From IMG/VR virus record IMGVR_UViG_3300033806_000025, positions 1 to 30,721 of that record: 30,721 nt of DNA; one strand, given 5' to 3'. Every line of letters starts with the position of its first letter. The first letter of the stretch is position 1. The position numbers and the translations under genes are program-made. Shown piece by piece: positions 15,780 to 24,235 of the stretch. Origin of the DNA: a virus. Below the pieces are notes generated by a model, which had not been told where the DNA came from, searched no databases, and saw only the letters and a list, made by a program, of their open reading frames with translations.

Positions 15780-16895
15780 TTACGTGATCTGACCTTGCGA
15801 GACCGGACGGCCCATCCAGAGCACAGCCTGCCAGGCCGGTAGCGTCTTGCCTTGCGAGACCGATCCGAGCTGCCCAGACACGCCGGATGTGCCAACAGCC
15901 CACTGAGCGCCAAGCATGTGCTTGCCATTTACCGCCACGCCCGAGACAGCGCCCGTTCCGCTGTAGTAAGCCTGCCCGTTGATTGCAGGGCTGGTTACGG
16001 TGTACGTCGGCTGGACGGTGGTGACGCCACCGGGGTTAGTCAGCGCGTTGTAGGTGAACTGCGTCGCCGCAGGCACCGCCGTAATGATGGCATTGGTGAC
16101 GTTATAGGCGGCGGGCGTGGCTCCCGTGACCGTGACCACATCTCCAACCTGGAGGCCATGGTTGGTTGATGTGACGAGCGTACAGGCCAGCGTAGAGTTT
16201 GATCCAGACGACACCGTTGCTCCGGTCACAGGACCGGCATAATAGGTGTATGACCCCTGGACCGTGGCGTTGTTAGCCGGAAGCGCGGTGATCGGCAGCG
16301 TCACGGTGAAGGTGGTGGTTGTCGGGACCGAGGCCACCACATACGATCCGTTAAACTGCGTGGGCGTAAAGCCCGTCATGTTCACGATCTGGCCCACAAC
16401 CAATCCGTGCGCACTGTTCGTCGTGATCGTCGCGATTTGGCCGCTGATGGTGGCGGAGTTTACCGTCTGCCCAGCCGTTGTTGGACCATGAGCGGTCAGA
16501 GCAAATCCGTTAATCTGCACCCATCCCCATTGCCCTATGCCGATTGGCGAGATTGCTACGCCAAGCTCCTGGCCCGCATAAGCCGTGCCCGTCCATGGCG
16601 TGACCTGCAACACGCAGTTGTTGTTGCTGTCCTGGCCCATCGCGAACTGCACGATCTGAGAAGGCGCTACCGACGCGGATGCTTGGACAAAGACAAACTC
16701 CGCGCCGCCAAGGATCGGGTCCCAGCCTTCGATCACTTCCGAATAGAAGGAATTGCGGCCGAACTTGCCGATGTTGTTGATGACGCCCGGGCCAGAGACC
16801 AGAGCGAACGGGCCAGGGCCGCCGATGTCAACATCAAGCAGGTTGACCTCGCCAAGCTGAGGCGTAAATGCTGCCCAATTTGGAACGATACTCAT
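15780..16895 (-). CDS. Decoration-like virion protein with two inserted FCCH-like domains
   Basis: This 371-aa protein starts at ATG 16895, just after the capsid gene. The base protein is residues 1-140 joined to 300-371 and has a glycine-rich beta fold (GIGQWGWVQINGFAL, then NGQAYYSGTGAVSGVAVNGK). That pattern is shared by capsid-neighbour decoration proteins. Between these halves lie two related beta modules: about 145-201 (TTNSAHGLVVGQIVNMTGFT) and about 223-293 (TSTNHGLQVGDVVTVTGATP). Each has the HGL-x-(V)G-x-(I/V)V core also found in the adaptor insert. A capsid surface role is inferred from position and fold pattern. Confidence 0.65.
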   Translation of the reverse strand: MSIVPNWAAFTPQLGEVNLLDVDIGGPGPFALVSGPGVINNIGKFGRNSFYSEVIEGWDPILGGAEFVFVQASASVAPSQIVQFAMGQDSNNNCVLQVTPWTGTAYAGQELGVAISPIGIGQWGWVQINGFALTAHGPTTAGQTVNSATISGQIATITTNSAHGLVVGQIVNMTGFTPTQFNGSYVVASVPTTTTFTVTLPITALPANNATVQGSYTYYAGPVTGATVSSGSNSTLACTLVTSTNHGLQVGDVVTVTGATPAAYNVTNAIITAVPAATQFTYNALTNPGGVTTVQPTYTVTSPAINGQAYYSGTGAVSGVAVNGKHMLGAQWAVGTSGVSGQLGSVSQGKTLPAWQAVLWMGRPVSQGQIT

Positions 16896-16900
16896 GATGA

Positions 16901-17884
16901 TTAAGCTCCCAGCACCGCTTGCAAGCGGCGGTTAGATACGGTCACGTTGCCAGCAAACCCAATGAGCTTGACCATGGCATCCTGGTTGACAGCGAAGCGA
17001 TCCTCGCCGATAGGCGCGAAGTAACGGTCGCGATGAGGACGGAAGTACAAGTAATCTGTATTGAAGAAATACATGGTATTACTTGACATCCCTCCGTTAA
17101 ATCCGCCATCAAGCACAACATCTGCTTGGTCATACTTCAACGCGGTGAACCCGAGACGTCCCATCTTCGTGTCTTGGATGCGCTGGATGGCCTGCAACGA
17201 CTCCCAGTACATGCGATAGAAGTTATTGTCGGCACAGATGAGGTCCGGCTTATCGGTGCCGCGAACCTGCTGCACCCACACGCGGTTCATGTAGCTCTGG
17301 ATGTTGGCCGGAGACACGGGCGCGCCGCCATTCGTGACGCCGCTGAAGTATGTCGGCTGCCAGAAGGGATAGGTCGCGGAGTTGATGCCGCCCACCGTAT
17401 TGCCTGCCGAAGACGCCGGAATAATGAGCTGCGTGCCGCCAATCTGCCGTCCGCCGTCCGCGGTCCCGTCGCTGTAAACGTCAAGCGCCACGTTGTTGAT
17501 GAGGGTCTTTTCGGCGTTCTTGATGCGGCTCTCAAGCAGGTCGATGATGGCCTCCTCGCCGCTGTTCATCAGCATTTCGAGGCCGGAAATCGAGACAGCA
17601 ACAGCCGACTGTGCGTAGCTGAACTCCGCGCCCGTGAAGACATCTGAAGGCGCGATGTTTACCGCCTCATACCCGCTATAGCGCTTGTATGTGCCGTTGG
17701 CCGCATATTCGATCTCCTGAACAATCGTCCGGCCGCCGAATACCGGCATAACCTTGCCCTTCTCGCGAAGGCGGTTCAGCAATGCGTGGTTGATGGTCAC
17801 GTTGTCCGCCAGCTTGCCGGTCCTATTCCGCAAGGTGGTGGTGACAATTTCCGTCAGCGTGCTTGACGGGTTGACGAGAGACAT
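16901..17884 (-). CDS. Major capsid protein
   Basis: This 327-aa protein starts at ATG 17884. It has the order expected of an HK97-fold coat protein: an N-terminal helix (LVNPSSTLTEIVTTTLRNR), an E-loop-like strand region (RTIVQEIEYAANGTYKRYSG), a long spine-helix region (AIIDLLESRIKNAEKTLIN), and a strand-rich C-terminus ending NRRLQAVLGA. Position gives strong support, since it follows the scaffold-like gene and is flanked by portal and head proteins. No N-terminal prohead protease site or fused protease is visible, so assembly is likely scaffold-driven as in P22-like phages. Confidence 0.88.
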   Translation of the reverse strand: MSLVNPSSTLTEIVTTTLRNRTGKLADNVTINHALLNRLREKGKVMPVFGGRTIVQEIEYAANGTYKRYSGYEAVNIAPSDVFTGAEFSYAQSAVAVSISGLEMLMNSGEEAIIDLLESRIKNAEKTLINNVALDVYSDGTADGGRQIGGTQLIIPASSAGNTVGGINSATYPFWQPTYFSGVTNGGAPVSPANIQSYMNRVWVQQVRGTDKPDLICADNNFYRMYWESLQAIQRIQDTKMGRLGFTALKYDQADVVLDGGFNGGMSSNTMYFFNTDYLYFRPHRDRYFAPIGEDRFAVNQDAMVKLIGFAGNVTVSNRRLQAVLGA

Positions 17885-17926
17885 TCCCCTGGTTCCCTAT
17901 TAGGCCAGGGGTAAGCCCCGGCCGAA

Positions 17927-19018
17927 TTAAACAGCGCCTTGCGCGGCTCTGAAGTTTGCCGCGATCTCATCGCGAAGGGATCTGTTGGAGGGGGCACCGC
18001 TCGAAGGGTTTGAAGCTCCAGGGCCGCCACTCACAGAACCCCCCGCATGTCTCGCGGCAGTGGATTTCTGCTGAATTTCCCGGCGTTGCTTGTCCTGAGC
18101 GGCCTTCTGCTGTTCGGCCATCAGGCTGGAGCGTATTTCACTATTTGCCCAGCATGCCTGTTCGTAGGCGCCCTTCAAATCCGTTGCCAGACCGTTCAGG
18201 AGCAGATGAGCCATGTGGCTCTTGACCTGCTCGAAGTGCTGATTGGCCGGATCTGACTGAAAAGCTGCGATCTCCGACTGTAGGCGTCCTCTATGCTGTT
18301 CCTGCTGGACAATACTCGCAATGTCTTCCCGCGAAATCGGAGCTTGCACCTGCTGTTGAGGGACCGGCGCTGGAGCTTGTCGCGGATGAGAAGCGAACTG
18401 TGTTAACGCTTGAACTGGTATTCCATACTCTGAACACATCTGAGACACGAGAGCAAGCTTTTGTTGCGGCGTTCCCCGGCGCAGCAAGTATGCAGAGTTG
18501 AGCAATACTTTCATCGCCGTCGCGGGTGTGCCGCCTTCGGCCTGAATCATCGCCAGATAGGGCGAAACTACTTCCTTGACCTGCTTGCCAAGGTTTCTGT
18601 CCTCATCCAGCGACGTGAAGCCCTTATGCACTTCTGCTTCACGCTTGGATATTGCTTCACGAACGATGGCTGGAAGCTTTTCAAATTCAGCCTTTGCCGA
18701 TGCGCTCCACGATGTGGGCGGCTGGGTCTTGGGTGCTGCTGGCTCTTGCTGTTGCGGCGCGAATTGGTTTGCTTCAGAGGGCTGTTCGATTGCCGCCGCC
18801 TGCTCCTTTGCCGGCCGGACATACCGGCCTTTAGCATCGCGAGGACGAGCCTGGATGTCCTTGAACTGTTCAAGCAACTCCTCGCGCAGACTTTTCGGCT
18901 GTGGCTTTTCCTGCGCGGATACCGGGTTTTCGCCATGTTCCGCGTTCTGCTGCAGCGCTTCGCCAAGATCGGTGCCGTCCGTCTGTTGCTCAAGCGGCGC
19001 TTGTTCTTCTCTGTTCAT
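17927..19018 (-). CDS. Putative scaffolding protein
   Basis: This 363-aa protein starts at ATG 19018 (AAAAGG upstream); the in-frame TTG further upstream is rejected. It is very hydrophilic, helical, and rich in Gln, Glu, Ala and Lys. There is a long middle helix region (AIVREAISKREAEVHKGF) and a basic C-terminal segment (NRSLRDEIAANFRAAQGAV) of the kind that binds coat protein in scaffolds. It lies immediately upstream of the major capsid gene, where P22-like and T7-like scaffolds are encoded. No protease motif is visible. The assignment is by composition and position. Confidence 0.75.
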   Translation of the reverse strand: MNREEQAPLEQQTDGTDLGEALQQNAEHGENPVSAQEKPQPKSLREELLEQFKDIQARPRDAKGRYVRPAKEQAAAIEQPSEANQFAPQQQEPAAPKTQPPTSWSASAKAEFEKLPAIVREAISKREAEVHKGFTSLDEDRNLGKQVKEVVSPYLAMIQAEGGTPATAMKVLLNSAYLLRRGTPQQKLALVSQMCSEYGIPVQALTQFASHPRQAPAPVPQQQVQAPISREDIASIVQQEQHRGRLQSEIAAFQSDPANQHFEQVKSHMAHLLLNGLATDLKGAYEQACWANSEIRSSLMAEQQKAAQDKQRREIQQKSTAARHAGGSVSGGPGASNPSSGAPSNRSLRDEIAANFRAAQGAV

Positions 19019-19229
19019 CCGACAGCCTTTTAAGCTCAAAAGTTATTTGATCCTGAATCCAATCGATAAATGCCACGCCGTCTTTGCTTTGACTGGCCTT
19101 GCGTTCATCGAACCTATGCATAATGCAGCGCACAATTTGTTCCCGCATCGCGGAGGCATCGATATGCAGATGTGTGAGTGCAGAATTGATGATCTCGGCT
19201 GTGGCGCGGCGGACTTGTGTGGTGTCCAT
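18990..19229 (-). CDS. Hypothetical late protein, 79 aa
   Basis: The ATG at 19229 has GGGGAGG 5 bases upstream and overlaps the previous stop (TGATG). A GTG three bases earlier is less well spaced. The product is a small charged helical protein (MDTTQVRRATAEIINSALTH, then a DWIQDQITFELKRLS helix). Its 3' end overlaps the scaffold start by 29 bases. No family is recognised. The position between the zinc-ribbon-like gene and the scaffold gene suggests a head-assembly accessory role, which is inference only. Confidence 0.6.
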   Translation of the reverse strand: MDTTQVRRATAEIINSALTHLHIDASAMREQIVRCIMHRFDERKASQSKDGVAFIDWIQDQITFELKRLSDEQRRTSAA

Positions 19230-19582
19230 CACAACCTCCCCATCACCTGCTTGAGCGCATGCACCACGTCCTTCTGTGGTCCTTCCAAGTTGCGCGAAGC
19301 TTCGCCCTGCGGCTTGGGCTTCTCGTTTCCGATCTCCTCGTACCCATTTGCGCGCAAATATTCTTGGTGATCGCGGCGGCCGGTGATGACGGGAATTCCG
19401 CCCGTGCGCACATCATGCGCCGTGGCCCGATAGGGCTGAATGTCCTTGATGATGTTAACCTTCCCATAGACCTGCCGCATCTTCCGGCCGCAATGTTTCG
19501 GCCATTTCCCGTGATCGGCCAGCGATCGATAAACCGTCGTCTTCTCCAGACACTTCACGCACTCGATTGTGTACGTTGGCAT
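19229..19582 (-). CDS. Zinc-ribbon-like late protein, 117 aa
   Basis: The ATG at 19582 overlaps the portal stop (TGATG) and follows GGGAGAAGGG. The N-terminus has a CxxC pair (IECVKCLEKT, Cys8 and Cys11) and, after about 20 residues, a further Cys/His group (DHGKWPKHCGRKMRQVYG), as in a small treble-clef or FmdB-like ribbon. The rest contains GIPVITGRRDHQEYLRANGY, a segment recalling other phage proteins encoded next to the portal, then a charged tail. It may bind zinc. Its role, perhaps an assembly accessory, is unknown. Confidence 0.65.
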   Translation of the reverse strand: MPTYTIECVKCLEKTTVYRSLADHGKWPKHCGRKMRQVYGKVNIIKDIQPYRATAHDVRTGGIPVITGRRDHQEYLRANGYEEIGNEKPKPQGEASRNLEGPQKDVVHALKQVMGRL

Positions 19583-21879
19583 CACCCTTCTCCCGCTGCT
19601 TCCCGCGCATAGGCCGCCGCACCGTCATCCCTCGCCGCCGAAACCCGCGCGCTCTCGATCTGAGCCGCCGCCTTGATATGGGCCAGGAGGATTTGCGTCT
19701 GCTGCGTCATCTGCTGTTTCATCTGCTCCAAAGCCGCTTCCATCCGCATTTCTTGCTGCTTGGCCGCCAGCCCCACGCGGCTCTGCTGCTCGAATTGCCA
19801 CTGCTGCCACTTCTGCGCATCGGCGTCGGCCTGGCGCTGGTATTGCAGCCGCATCGCCTCCATGGCCTGCTCATTGCGCATCCGCTGCTGTTCGAGGGCT
19901 GCATCAGCCTGCACGCGCGCCTGCTCGCGTTGCTGATCGGCCTGCTGTGCCTGCTGCTGGAGCTGCAACTTGCCCTGCACTTCAGCCATCTTCGGGTCTG
20001 GCTTCTGTTGCGGGTTGGCCGCCTGCTTTTCAAGCTTGGCGATGGTGAGCTTGAATGCCTCCTCCAAATCCTTACCGACCGGGAAAGCGCGCACGCCGAA
20101 CATGAGGAGCCGGGACATGAGCGGCAGCAAAAGCGGCTGCTGCACCGTGGCCTCCATCGCCTGCTTTAGGAAGCCACTGACGGCCATCAGGAACTCAACC
20201 CGCGCCTGCTTCTCCTCCTGCTCGTCCTCTTTGATAGTGCTCTTGGTTTCGATGTCCAGACGGAAGCGCCGGGCGGGCTCATCCCGCATCAGCTTCATGA
20301 CATCCTGCCATGTCGGCTCTGCTATGATCTCCTGAAGCTCGTCCGGGTCCGCATCAGGGAAAAGCTGCTGCACAAGGTCTGACCGCTGCTGAAAGAACAT
20401 GATGGCTGCCTGCTTCGTTGGGAGAGGAATGCCCGCGATCTTGCTGGCTTCCTCAAGATCGATCAGCTTCACGCCGCTGATGGTCTTGATGGTATCCAAC
20501 TGGAAATGGTTGGCGATAATCTCGCCGATGATGCGCACCACATCACGCGAATATTCATGCACCTGGCGCTGCTTGTCATCGAGGCGCAAGGTGGCGAAGT
20601 TCGATTTGATCTTCTGCGCACCATAGGTCTCATCCGGGTCCGATGCGCCGCGGATAATGTCGGCAAAGCCGCTTATCTCGTAAAGCTCCTGTTTAACCTT
20701 GTCCTGAGCCTCGTAGATATGCAGCAGCGTCTGGGCGATTTCCTCCATGGGCAGAAGCGCCATTGCGCCTTTGAGGCCGCCCTTTTCAGCGAAAACAGCC
20801 CAGCGCTCGACCGGAATGAGCGTGTTCTGCACGCCCTCGGAAAGCAGCCGCTCGACTCCCGGAGCCGATGCATCGTAGACGCCCGCAACCTTCAGGCTTT
20901 TTGCGATGGACGAGGAGCGTGCCTTCAGGTCGTCCAACTCCATAGCCTGATCTTGCCACTGCGTATAATCCGGCGTGGGGATAAGGCTATCGTCAGCCAG
21001 GTTGGCCAGCAGCGGTTCCGGCGTCGGGAAAAACCCCTCGATCTTCAGCGGATCCTCCCGCACGTCCAGCAGCTCTGGCATATCCTTATGCAGCCAGAAT
21101 GCCACGCCGCGATTCTTGTCCCAGCCTTCGTAGATGGTCGCCCGGCCGCCATAGACGGCGCGTTCCTGCTCGTTCAGCTTCTCCGTCTTGTAGTCGAGCG
21201 GGATCTGGCCGCCAACCTTGGGAAAGCGCTCTTTCAGCTCCTGCCGGTCCAGGAAGACGCGGCGCCATACCAGATAGACCTCATCCCACACACGGGCGAC
21301 GTTGTGGCCGAAGTCCTCGAAATGCACGAAGTCGATGGCGACCTCTTCCCATTCGACCTCGTCTACCGCATCGTCAGTATCTGCGGAGTCGGTGATTTCC
21401 GCAGCCTCAATGTCCGCAGCCTTGCTCTCGCCGCTATCCTCCAGATCCACACGGTGCATGTGCGGCACATATCGCGCCCATATCGTGCCCCGGCCCGGCA
21501 GCATGTACTGCCGTACAGCCTTGCGCATCGCGCTGCCGAACCGCGCCTCAGCCACGAAATAGCTGACGCACTTCTCAAGCACATCCGCCGCACACCGGCT
21601 CACATCGCCGCTCGCACTGAAGCGGCGGCTGATGTCTGCCTTCGGATCGCGCATATAGAGCGCCGGTCCCATTGTCTGAATATTGGACCAAAGCACGTTC
21701 AATCTGCGCTGCTTATCGTTATCGCTGCGCTCATTCTTGTACCGCTTGATGATCTTCTTGCCCCGGCGCTCCCACGGCCCTGCTTCCTGCTCATAGAGCC
21801 GGATTTCTGCCATGTAGCGCCGCATATCATCGCTCTGCGCCTCATCGCTGCTGGTTTGGTCGATGTCTTCCTCAGCCAT
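19582..21879 (-). CDS. Portal protein, P22 gp1-like
   Basis: This 765-aa protein starts at ATG 21879. The size and order suit the large portals of P22-like phages. A charged N-terminus is followed by a helical clip/wing region with RRLNVLWSNIQTMGPALYMR. A core includes EVAIDFVHFEDFGHNVARVW and GFADIIRGASDPDETYGAQ. From about residue 590 to 750 runs a very long Gln/Ala/Arg-rich coiled coil (for example QAQQADQQREQARVQADAAL), as expected for a C-terminal barrel. It forms the dodecameric DNA gate at one capsid vertex and docks TerL. It overlaps the upstream gene by 8 bases. Confidence 0.9.
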   Translation of the reverse strand: MAEEDIDQTSSDEAQSDDMRRYMAEIRLYEQEAGPWERRGKKIIKRYKNERSDNDKQRRLNVLWSNIQTMGPALYMRDPKADISRRFSASGDVSRCAADVLEKCVSYFVAEARFGSAMRKAVRQYMLPGRGTIWARYVPHMHRVDLEDSGESKAADIEAAEITDSADTDDAVDEVEWEEVAIDFVHFEDFGHNVARVWDEVYLVWRRVFLDRQELKERFPKVGGQIPLDYKTEKLNEQERAVYGGRATIYEGWDKNRGVAFWLHKDMPELLDVREDPLKIEGFFPTPEPLLANLADDSLIPTPDYTQWQDQAMELDDLKARSSSIAKSLKVAGVYDASAPGVERLLSEGVQNTLIPVERWAVFAEKGGLKGAMALLPMEEIAQTLLHIYEAQDKVKQELYEISGFADIIRGASDPDETYGAQKIKSNFATLRLDDKQRQVHEYSRDVVRIIGEIIANHFQLDTIKTISGVKLIDLEEASKIAGIPLPTKQAAIMFFQQRSDLVQQLFPDADPDELQEIIAEPTWQDVMKLMRDEPARRFRLDIETKSTIKEDEQEEKQARVEFLMAVSGFLKQAMEATVQQPLLLPLMSRLLMFGVRAFPVGKDLEEAFKLTIAKLEKQAANPQQKPDPKMAEVQGKLQLQQQAQQADQQREQARVQADAALEQQRMRNEQAMEAMRLQYQRQADADAQKWQQWQFEQQSRVGLAAKQQEMRMEAALEQMKQQMTQQTQILLAHIKAAAQIESARVSAARDDGAAAYAREAAGEG

Positions 21880-22234
21880 GATGCGCGACTCCTGCCTGGT
21901 CAGCTCGCCAAGCAGGCTTGGCCGTCATGTCAGGAATAACTCCTATTACTGGCACTTTATACCGTCCTACTCTTGCCAGCCTATAACCACTGAACGGCCT
22001 ATAGTAACGCTCATCAAGCTGATTCTTGAGCGGTCTTCCCACGCCGCGTTCCGCCCTGATCGCCCGCAGCTTGTCACCCGTGTCCCGGCTATCATCGGCC
22101 CATTTCGCCTTCTTGATAAGGCGCGGCTTTGGCATGGCGCCAATGTTCCTAAGTCTAGCCCTATCTGTCTGCGCTTGTTCTCGCTGCGAGAACTCGTGCT
22201 TCCCATACCCCGTCATGACCAGCCGCATGCTCAT
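21872..22234 (-). CDS. Hypothetical late protein between TerL and portal, 120 aa
   Basis: The ATG at 22234 overlaps the TerL stop as ATGA, and the 3' end overlaps the portal start by 8 bases, so it is part of the coupled chain. The protein is basic and mixed in character (RARLRNIGAMPKPRLIKKAK, GYRLARVGRYKVPVIGVIPD). I see no membrane segment or known motif. Coding status is supported by the two overlaps and the absence of a better frame. The function is unknown. Confidence 0.6.
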   Translation of the reverse strand: MSMRLVMTGYGKHEFSQREQAQTDRARLRNIGAMPKPRLIKKAKWADDSRDTGDKLRAIRAERGVGRPLKNQLDERYYRPFSGYRLARVGRYKVPVIGVIPDMTAKPAWRADQAGVAHHG

Positions 22235-23598
22235 ATCCTCGTTTCGCCCGATCTATTGTAATGCGAATATTTGCCTTCAAGGTCAAACAGTTCCGAAGCC
22301 GTGCAGTCAGACCAGAAGCGCGGCTTAACATCTTTCGCAGCTACTTGCGGAGCGCGCCACACTTGGCCGATGATCTCGCCAGCGTCCGCAGCATGACTTG
22401 ACCAATCGTGCCTTGGTTTGCTACGGAATATCTTTTTGTCTTCGTCAAACTCGAATTGGTACTGCCGCAGAGCATCCAATCCTTGCTCACATTCCTGCTC
22501 ATCGAACCAGCAATATTCCAGCGTCTTGCGGAATGCTTCGATGGCGTTCTGCTGGTTCGTGGCTGGGACCACATACATCGTCACGCCCAGCGCCGCGGCC
22601 TGCTCCACGATAGATCGGCCGCCAGCGGCTAGGAGCTTATTCGCTGCGTCGTGTGGGACGTAGTGCTTGCCGATCTGCTTGCGGCCAATTCCGCGCTCAA
22701 GGCACCAATCATAGACCGCCTCGCAGTAGTGCCTGATGTCCTGGCCGCTGTTTTCGTAGTAACCGAGAATTCGAAGCTCCCGCGGCCCGGTGATCTGGAA
22801 AAACCAGATGGCGGTGGCGTCGTCGAAACCCAGATCCCACGCTGTGTGAACAGAAACATCGGGAAGCGGAGGCACACGCATGATGCGCCCGGTTTCCAGA
22901 GCTGCCGCAATCTGCTTGCCATAGACGGCGCCGGTAATGGCCGCCTCGAAGCTGCATTCCAGCTCCTGCGCATACTCGTTCTCGCTCATGAGTTGCCGGA
23001 GCGTGGCAAGCTCATCGCCCGGCAGGATTCCTGTTTCGCTCGCTTTCAGGATTTGCAGAAACCACTCCTGCGGCCTTGATCGCGCCAGCTTCACAAGCTC
23101 GCCAAGCAGGTTTGCCCATCCTTTTGGCGTGCCGGCCGCGTCCAGCCAGCCCTTGCGGTCGGCCAGCGCCGGTAGGATGACGGTGGTCAGAACGCTCTTC
23201 GGGAAGCCCTGCGCCTCGTCCAGGCTGATGCCGTCGAAATACAACCCGCGCATCCGCTCCGCATTTTCGGCGCCATAGAGCTTTATCGCCGCTTTGTTGT
23301 GCGGCATCGTGATCGAAAGCTCGCTCTCATTGACCTTGGCCCCGAGTTGGATTAGCGGATCGCAGTAATGCTTAAAGTATAGCCAGGCGATGTCCTTGGC
23401 CTGCACGTAATATGGCGCGACGTATCCGAAACGGGGATACGGCAGCGTGCATTCCACCGCAGCCCGGATGACGCGATTGACCCTGGCTACCGTCTTGCCA
23501 GCTCGACGGTGCGCCACAGTGACGCTGAAACGCTTCGTATCGGCGTGGTACGGTCGAAATACAGCGCGTGGAAGGTATGGGATGATCAGGTCAGGCAT
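22231..23598 (-). CDS. terL: Terminase large subunit
   Basis: This 455-aa protein starts at ATG 23598. The N-terminal ATPase has a Walker A-type loop VAHRRAGKT (residues 28-36, Lys35) and a Walker B ISLDE (124-128, Asp127 and catalytic Glu128), followed by a coupling segment GTPKGW. The C-terminal RNase H-like nuclease begins near VHTAWDLGFDDATAIWFFQ with Asp255 as a likely metal ligand, and has a later acidic residue in the RHDWSSHAADA region. It pumps DNA into the prohead through the portal and cuts concatemers. Length and order are normal. Confidence 0.93.
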   Translation of the reverse strand: MPDLIIPYLPRAVFRPYHADTKRFSVTVAHRRAGKTVARVNRVIRAAVECTLPYPRFGYVAPYYVQAKDIAWLYFKHYCDPLIQLGAKVNESELSITMPHNKAAIKLYGAENAERMRGLYFDGISLDEAQGFPKSVLTTVILPALADRKGWLDAAGTPKGWANLLGELVKLARSRPQEWFLQILKASETGILPGDELATLRQLMSENEYAQELECSFEAAITGAVYGKQIAAALETGRIMRVPPLPDVSVHTAWDLGFDDATAIWFFQITGPRELRILGYYENSGQDIRHYCEAVYDWCLERGIGRKQIGKHYVPHDAANKLLAAGGRSIVEQAAALGVTMYVVPATNQQNAIEAFRKTLEYCWFDEQECEQGLDALRQYQFEFDEDKKIFRSKPRHDWSSHAADAGEIIGQVWRAPQVAAKDVKPRFWSDCTASELFDLEGKYSHYNRSGETRI

Positions 23599-23601
23599 TG
23601 G

Positions 23602-23700
23602 TCACTGCAAGTAAAAATCAAGCACCGATGCAAGAAGAAGCCCAGCAAGAAGCGCCACGAATATACCGCCAATCATCCAGATTGGCCAATCGTCATGCAT
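23602..23700 (-). CDS. Membrane microprotein between TerS and TerL, 32 aa
   Basis: The ATG at 23700 lies inside the end of the TerS gene, overlapping it by 8 bases, with a strong GGGAGGG ribosome site about 6 bases upstream. The frame ends with TGA at 23604-23602, three bases before the TerL start. The peptide starts MHDDWPIWMIGGIF and continues VALLAGLLLASVL, then DFYLQ. This gives a short acidic head, one membrane segment of about 20 residues and a short polar tail. It fills a gap that would otherwise be empty. The function is unknown. Confidence 0.6.
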   Translation of the reverse strand: MHDDWPIWMIGGIFVALLAGLLLASVLDFYLQ

Positions 23701-24085
23701 TGCCGCCCTCCCATGCGATGGTAAGTTTGCCGGAGTTCTTCTGATTTACCTTATCGACAATGAGGCCATGAAGTTTTGCAAGTCCCATCGAAGCAGCGAC
23801 GGCAGCGCTCGTCTGTCCGAGCTTAATGGCATTCTCGCGATCTTCCTGCAGCATCCGAGTGATGGTTTCGATTGTGATTTCGAATTTCGACGCGAGAGAC
23901 TTCCGAATTTCTTCGATCCTTGAGGCCACCTTGACGTTTTTTAACAACACACACGCACTACGCCAAATCGAGGCGGGCTTCATCTTCCCGGTACTGTAGG
24001 CTCCCCGATAAGCAGCAGAAGCGTCTCCAAGCTCGATATAGAGTTGAGCGAATTTCTCCTGTTTTGGCGTCAATTGCCGCGCCAC
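23693..24085 (-). CDS. terS: Terminase small subunit
   Basis: This 130-aa protein starts at GTG 24085 (AAGGAG about 10 bases upstream); an in-frame stop lies just before it. The N-terminus LTPKQEKFAQLYIELGDASAAYRGAY is the hallmark of the Terminase_2 small-subunit family, given here as a landmark starting at residue 5 (LTPKQEKFAQLYIELG). A helix-turn-helix-like part (RSACVLLKNVKVASRIEEI) and an oligomerisation helix (AASMGLAKLHGL) follow. It recognises the packaging site on phage DNA and hands the end to TerL. The repeats upstream (24123-24770) are candidate targets. Confidence 0.9.
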   Translation of the reverse strand: MARQLTPKQEKFAQLYIELGDASAAYRGAYSTGKMKPASIWRSACVLLKNVKVASRIEEIRKSLASKFEITIETITRMLQEDRENAIKLGQTSAAVAASMGLAKLHGLIVDKVNQKNSGKLTIAWEGGNA

Positions 24086-24089
24086 TAAC

Positions 24090-24118
24090 TTGACTCCTTC
24101 GGATGAGGACTGTACGAG
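24090..24118 (+). promoter_or_regulatory. Possible promoter for a plus-strand small RNA
   Basis: TTGACT (24090-24095) is a good -35 box. A 17-base spacer is followed by TACGAG (24113-24118), a poor -10 box. No plus-strand gene follows, but a terminator hairpin ends at 24235, so a short non-coding transcript would result. Confidence 0.3.
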
Positions 24119-24122
24119 AGAT

Positions 24123-24154
24123 ATCGTTTACAACGAAAAGTGCATCGTCTACAA
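24123..24154. repeat. Paired 11-bp direct repeats upstream of terS
   Basis: ATCGTTTACAA (24123-24133) and ATCGTCTACAA (24144-24154) differ at one base and start 21 bp apart, two turns of the helix. They lie 40-70 bases upstream of the terS start. They suit a protein that binds two sites on one DNA face, such as a late activator or TerS. Confidence 0.6.
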
Positions 24155-24235
24155 TTGATTTGCAACGCGCCGCCGATAGCGTTGTCCCCCATCGAAAGCC
24201 ATCACTACCGCCCGTGAGTGATGGCTTTTTCGTTT
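24125..24235 (+). ncRNA. Candidate small non-coding RNA
   Basis: About 110 bases follow a possible promoter and end at a strong plus-strand terminator. Inside is a second stem-loop, CAACGC (24163-24168) with GCGTTG (24179-24184). There is no plausible plus-strand gene here. The RNA would be antisense to the leader of the terminase operon. Expression is unproven. Confidence 0.35.
24195..24235 (+). terminator. Intrinsic terminator, plus strand
   Basis: AAAGCCATCAC (24195-24205) and GTGATGGCTTT (24218-24228) form a perfect 11-bp stem with a 12-base loop. TTTTT and CGTTT follow on the plus strand. On the minus strand no T run follows, so it works for rightward transcripts although the neighbouring genes are leftward. 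Confidence 0.75.

Noticed and set aside
20506-21939. A 477-codon open frame on the plus strand
   Set aside because: It lies antisense to the portal gene, which has a clear family pattern and coupled neighbours. The long frame is a codon-bias shadow.
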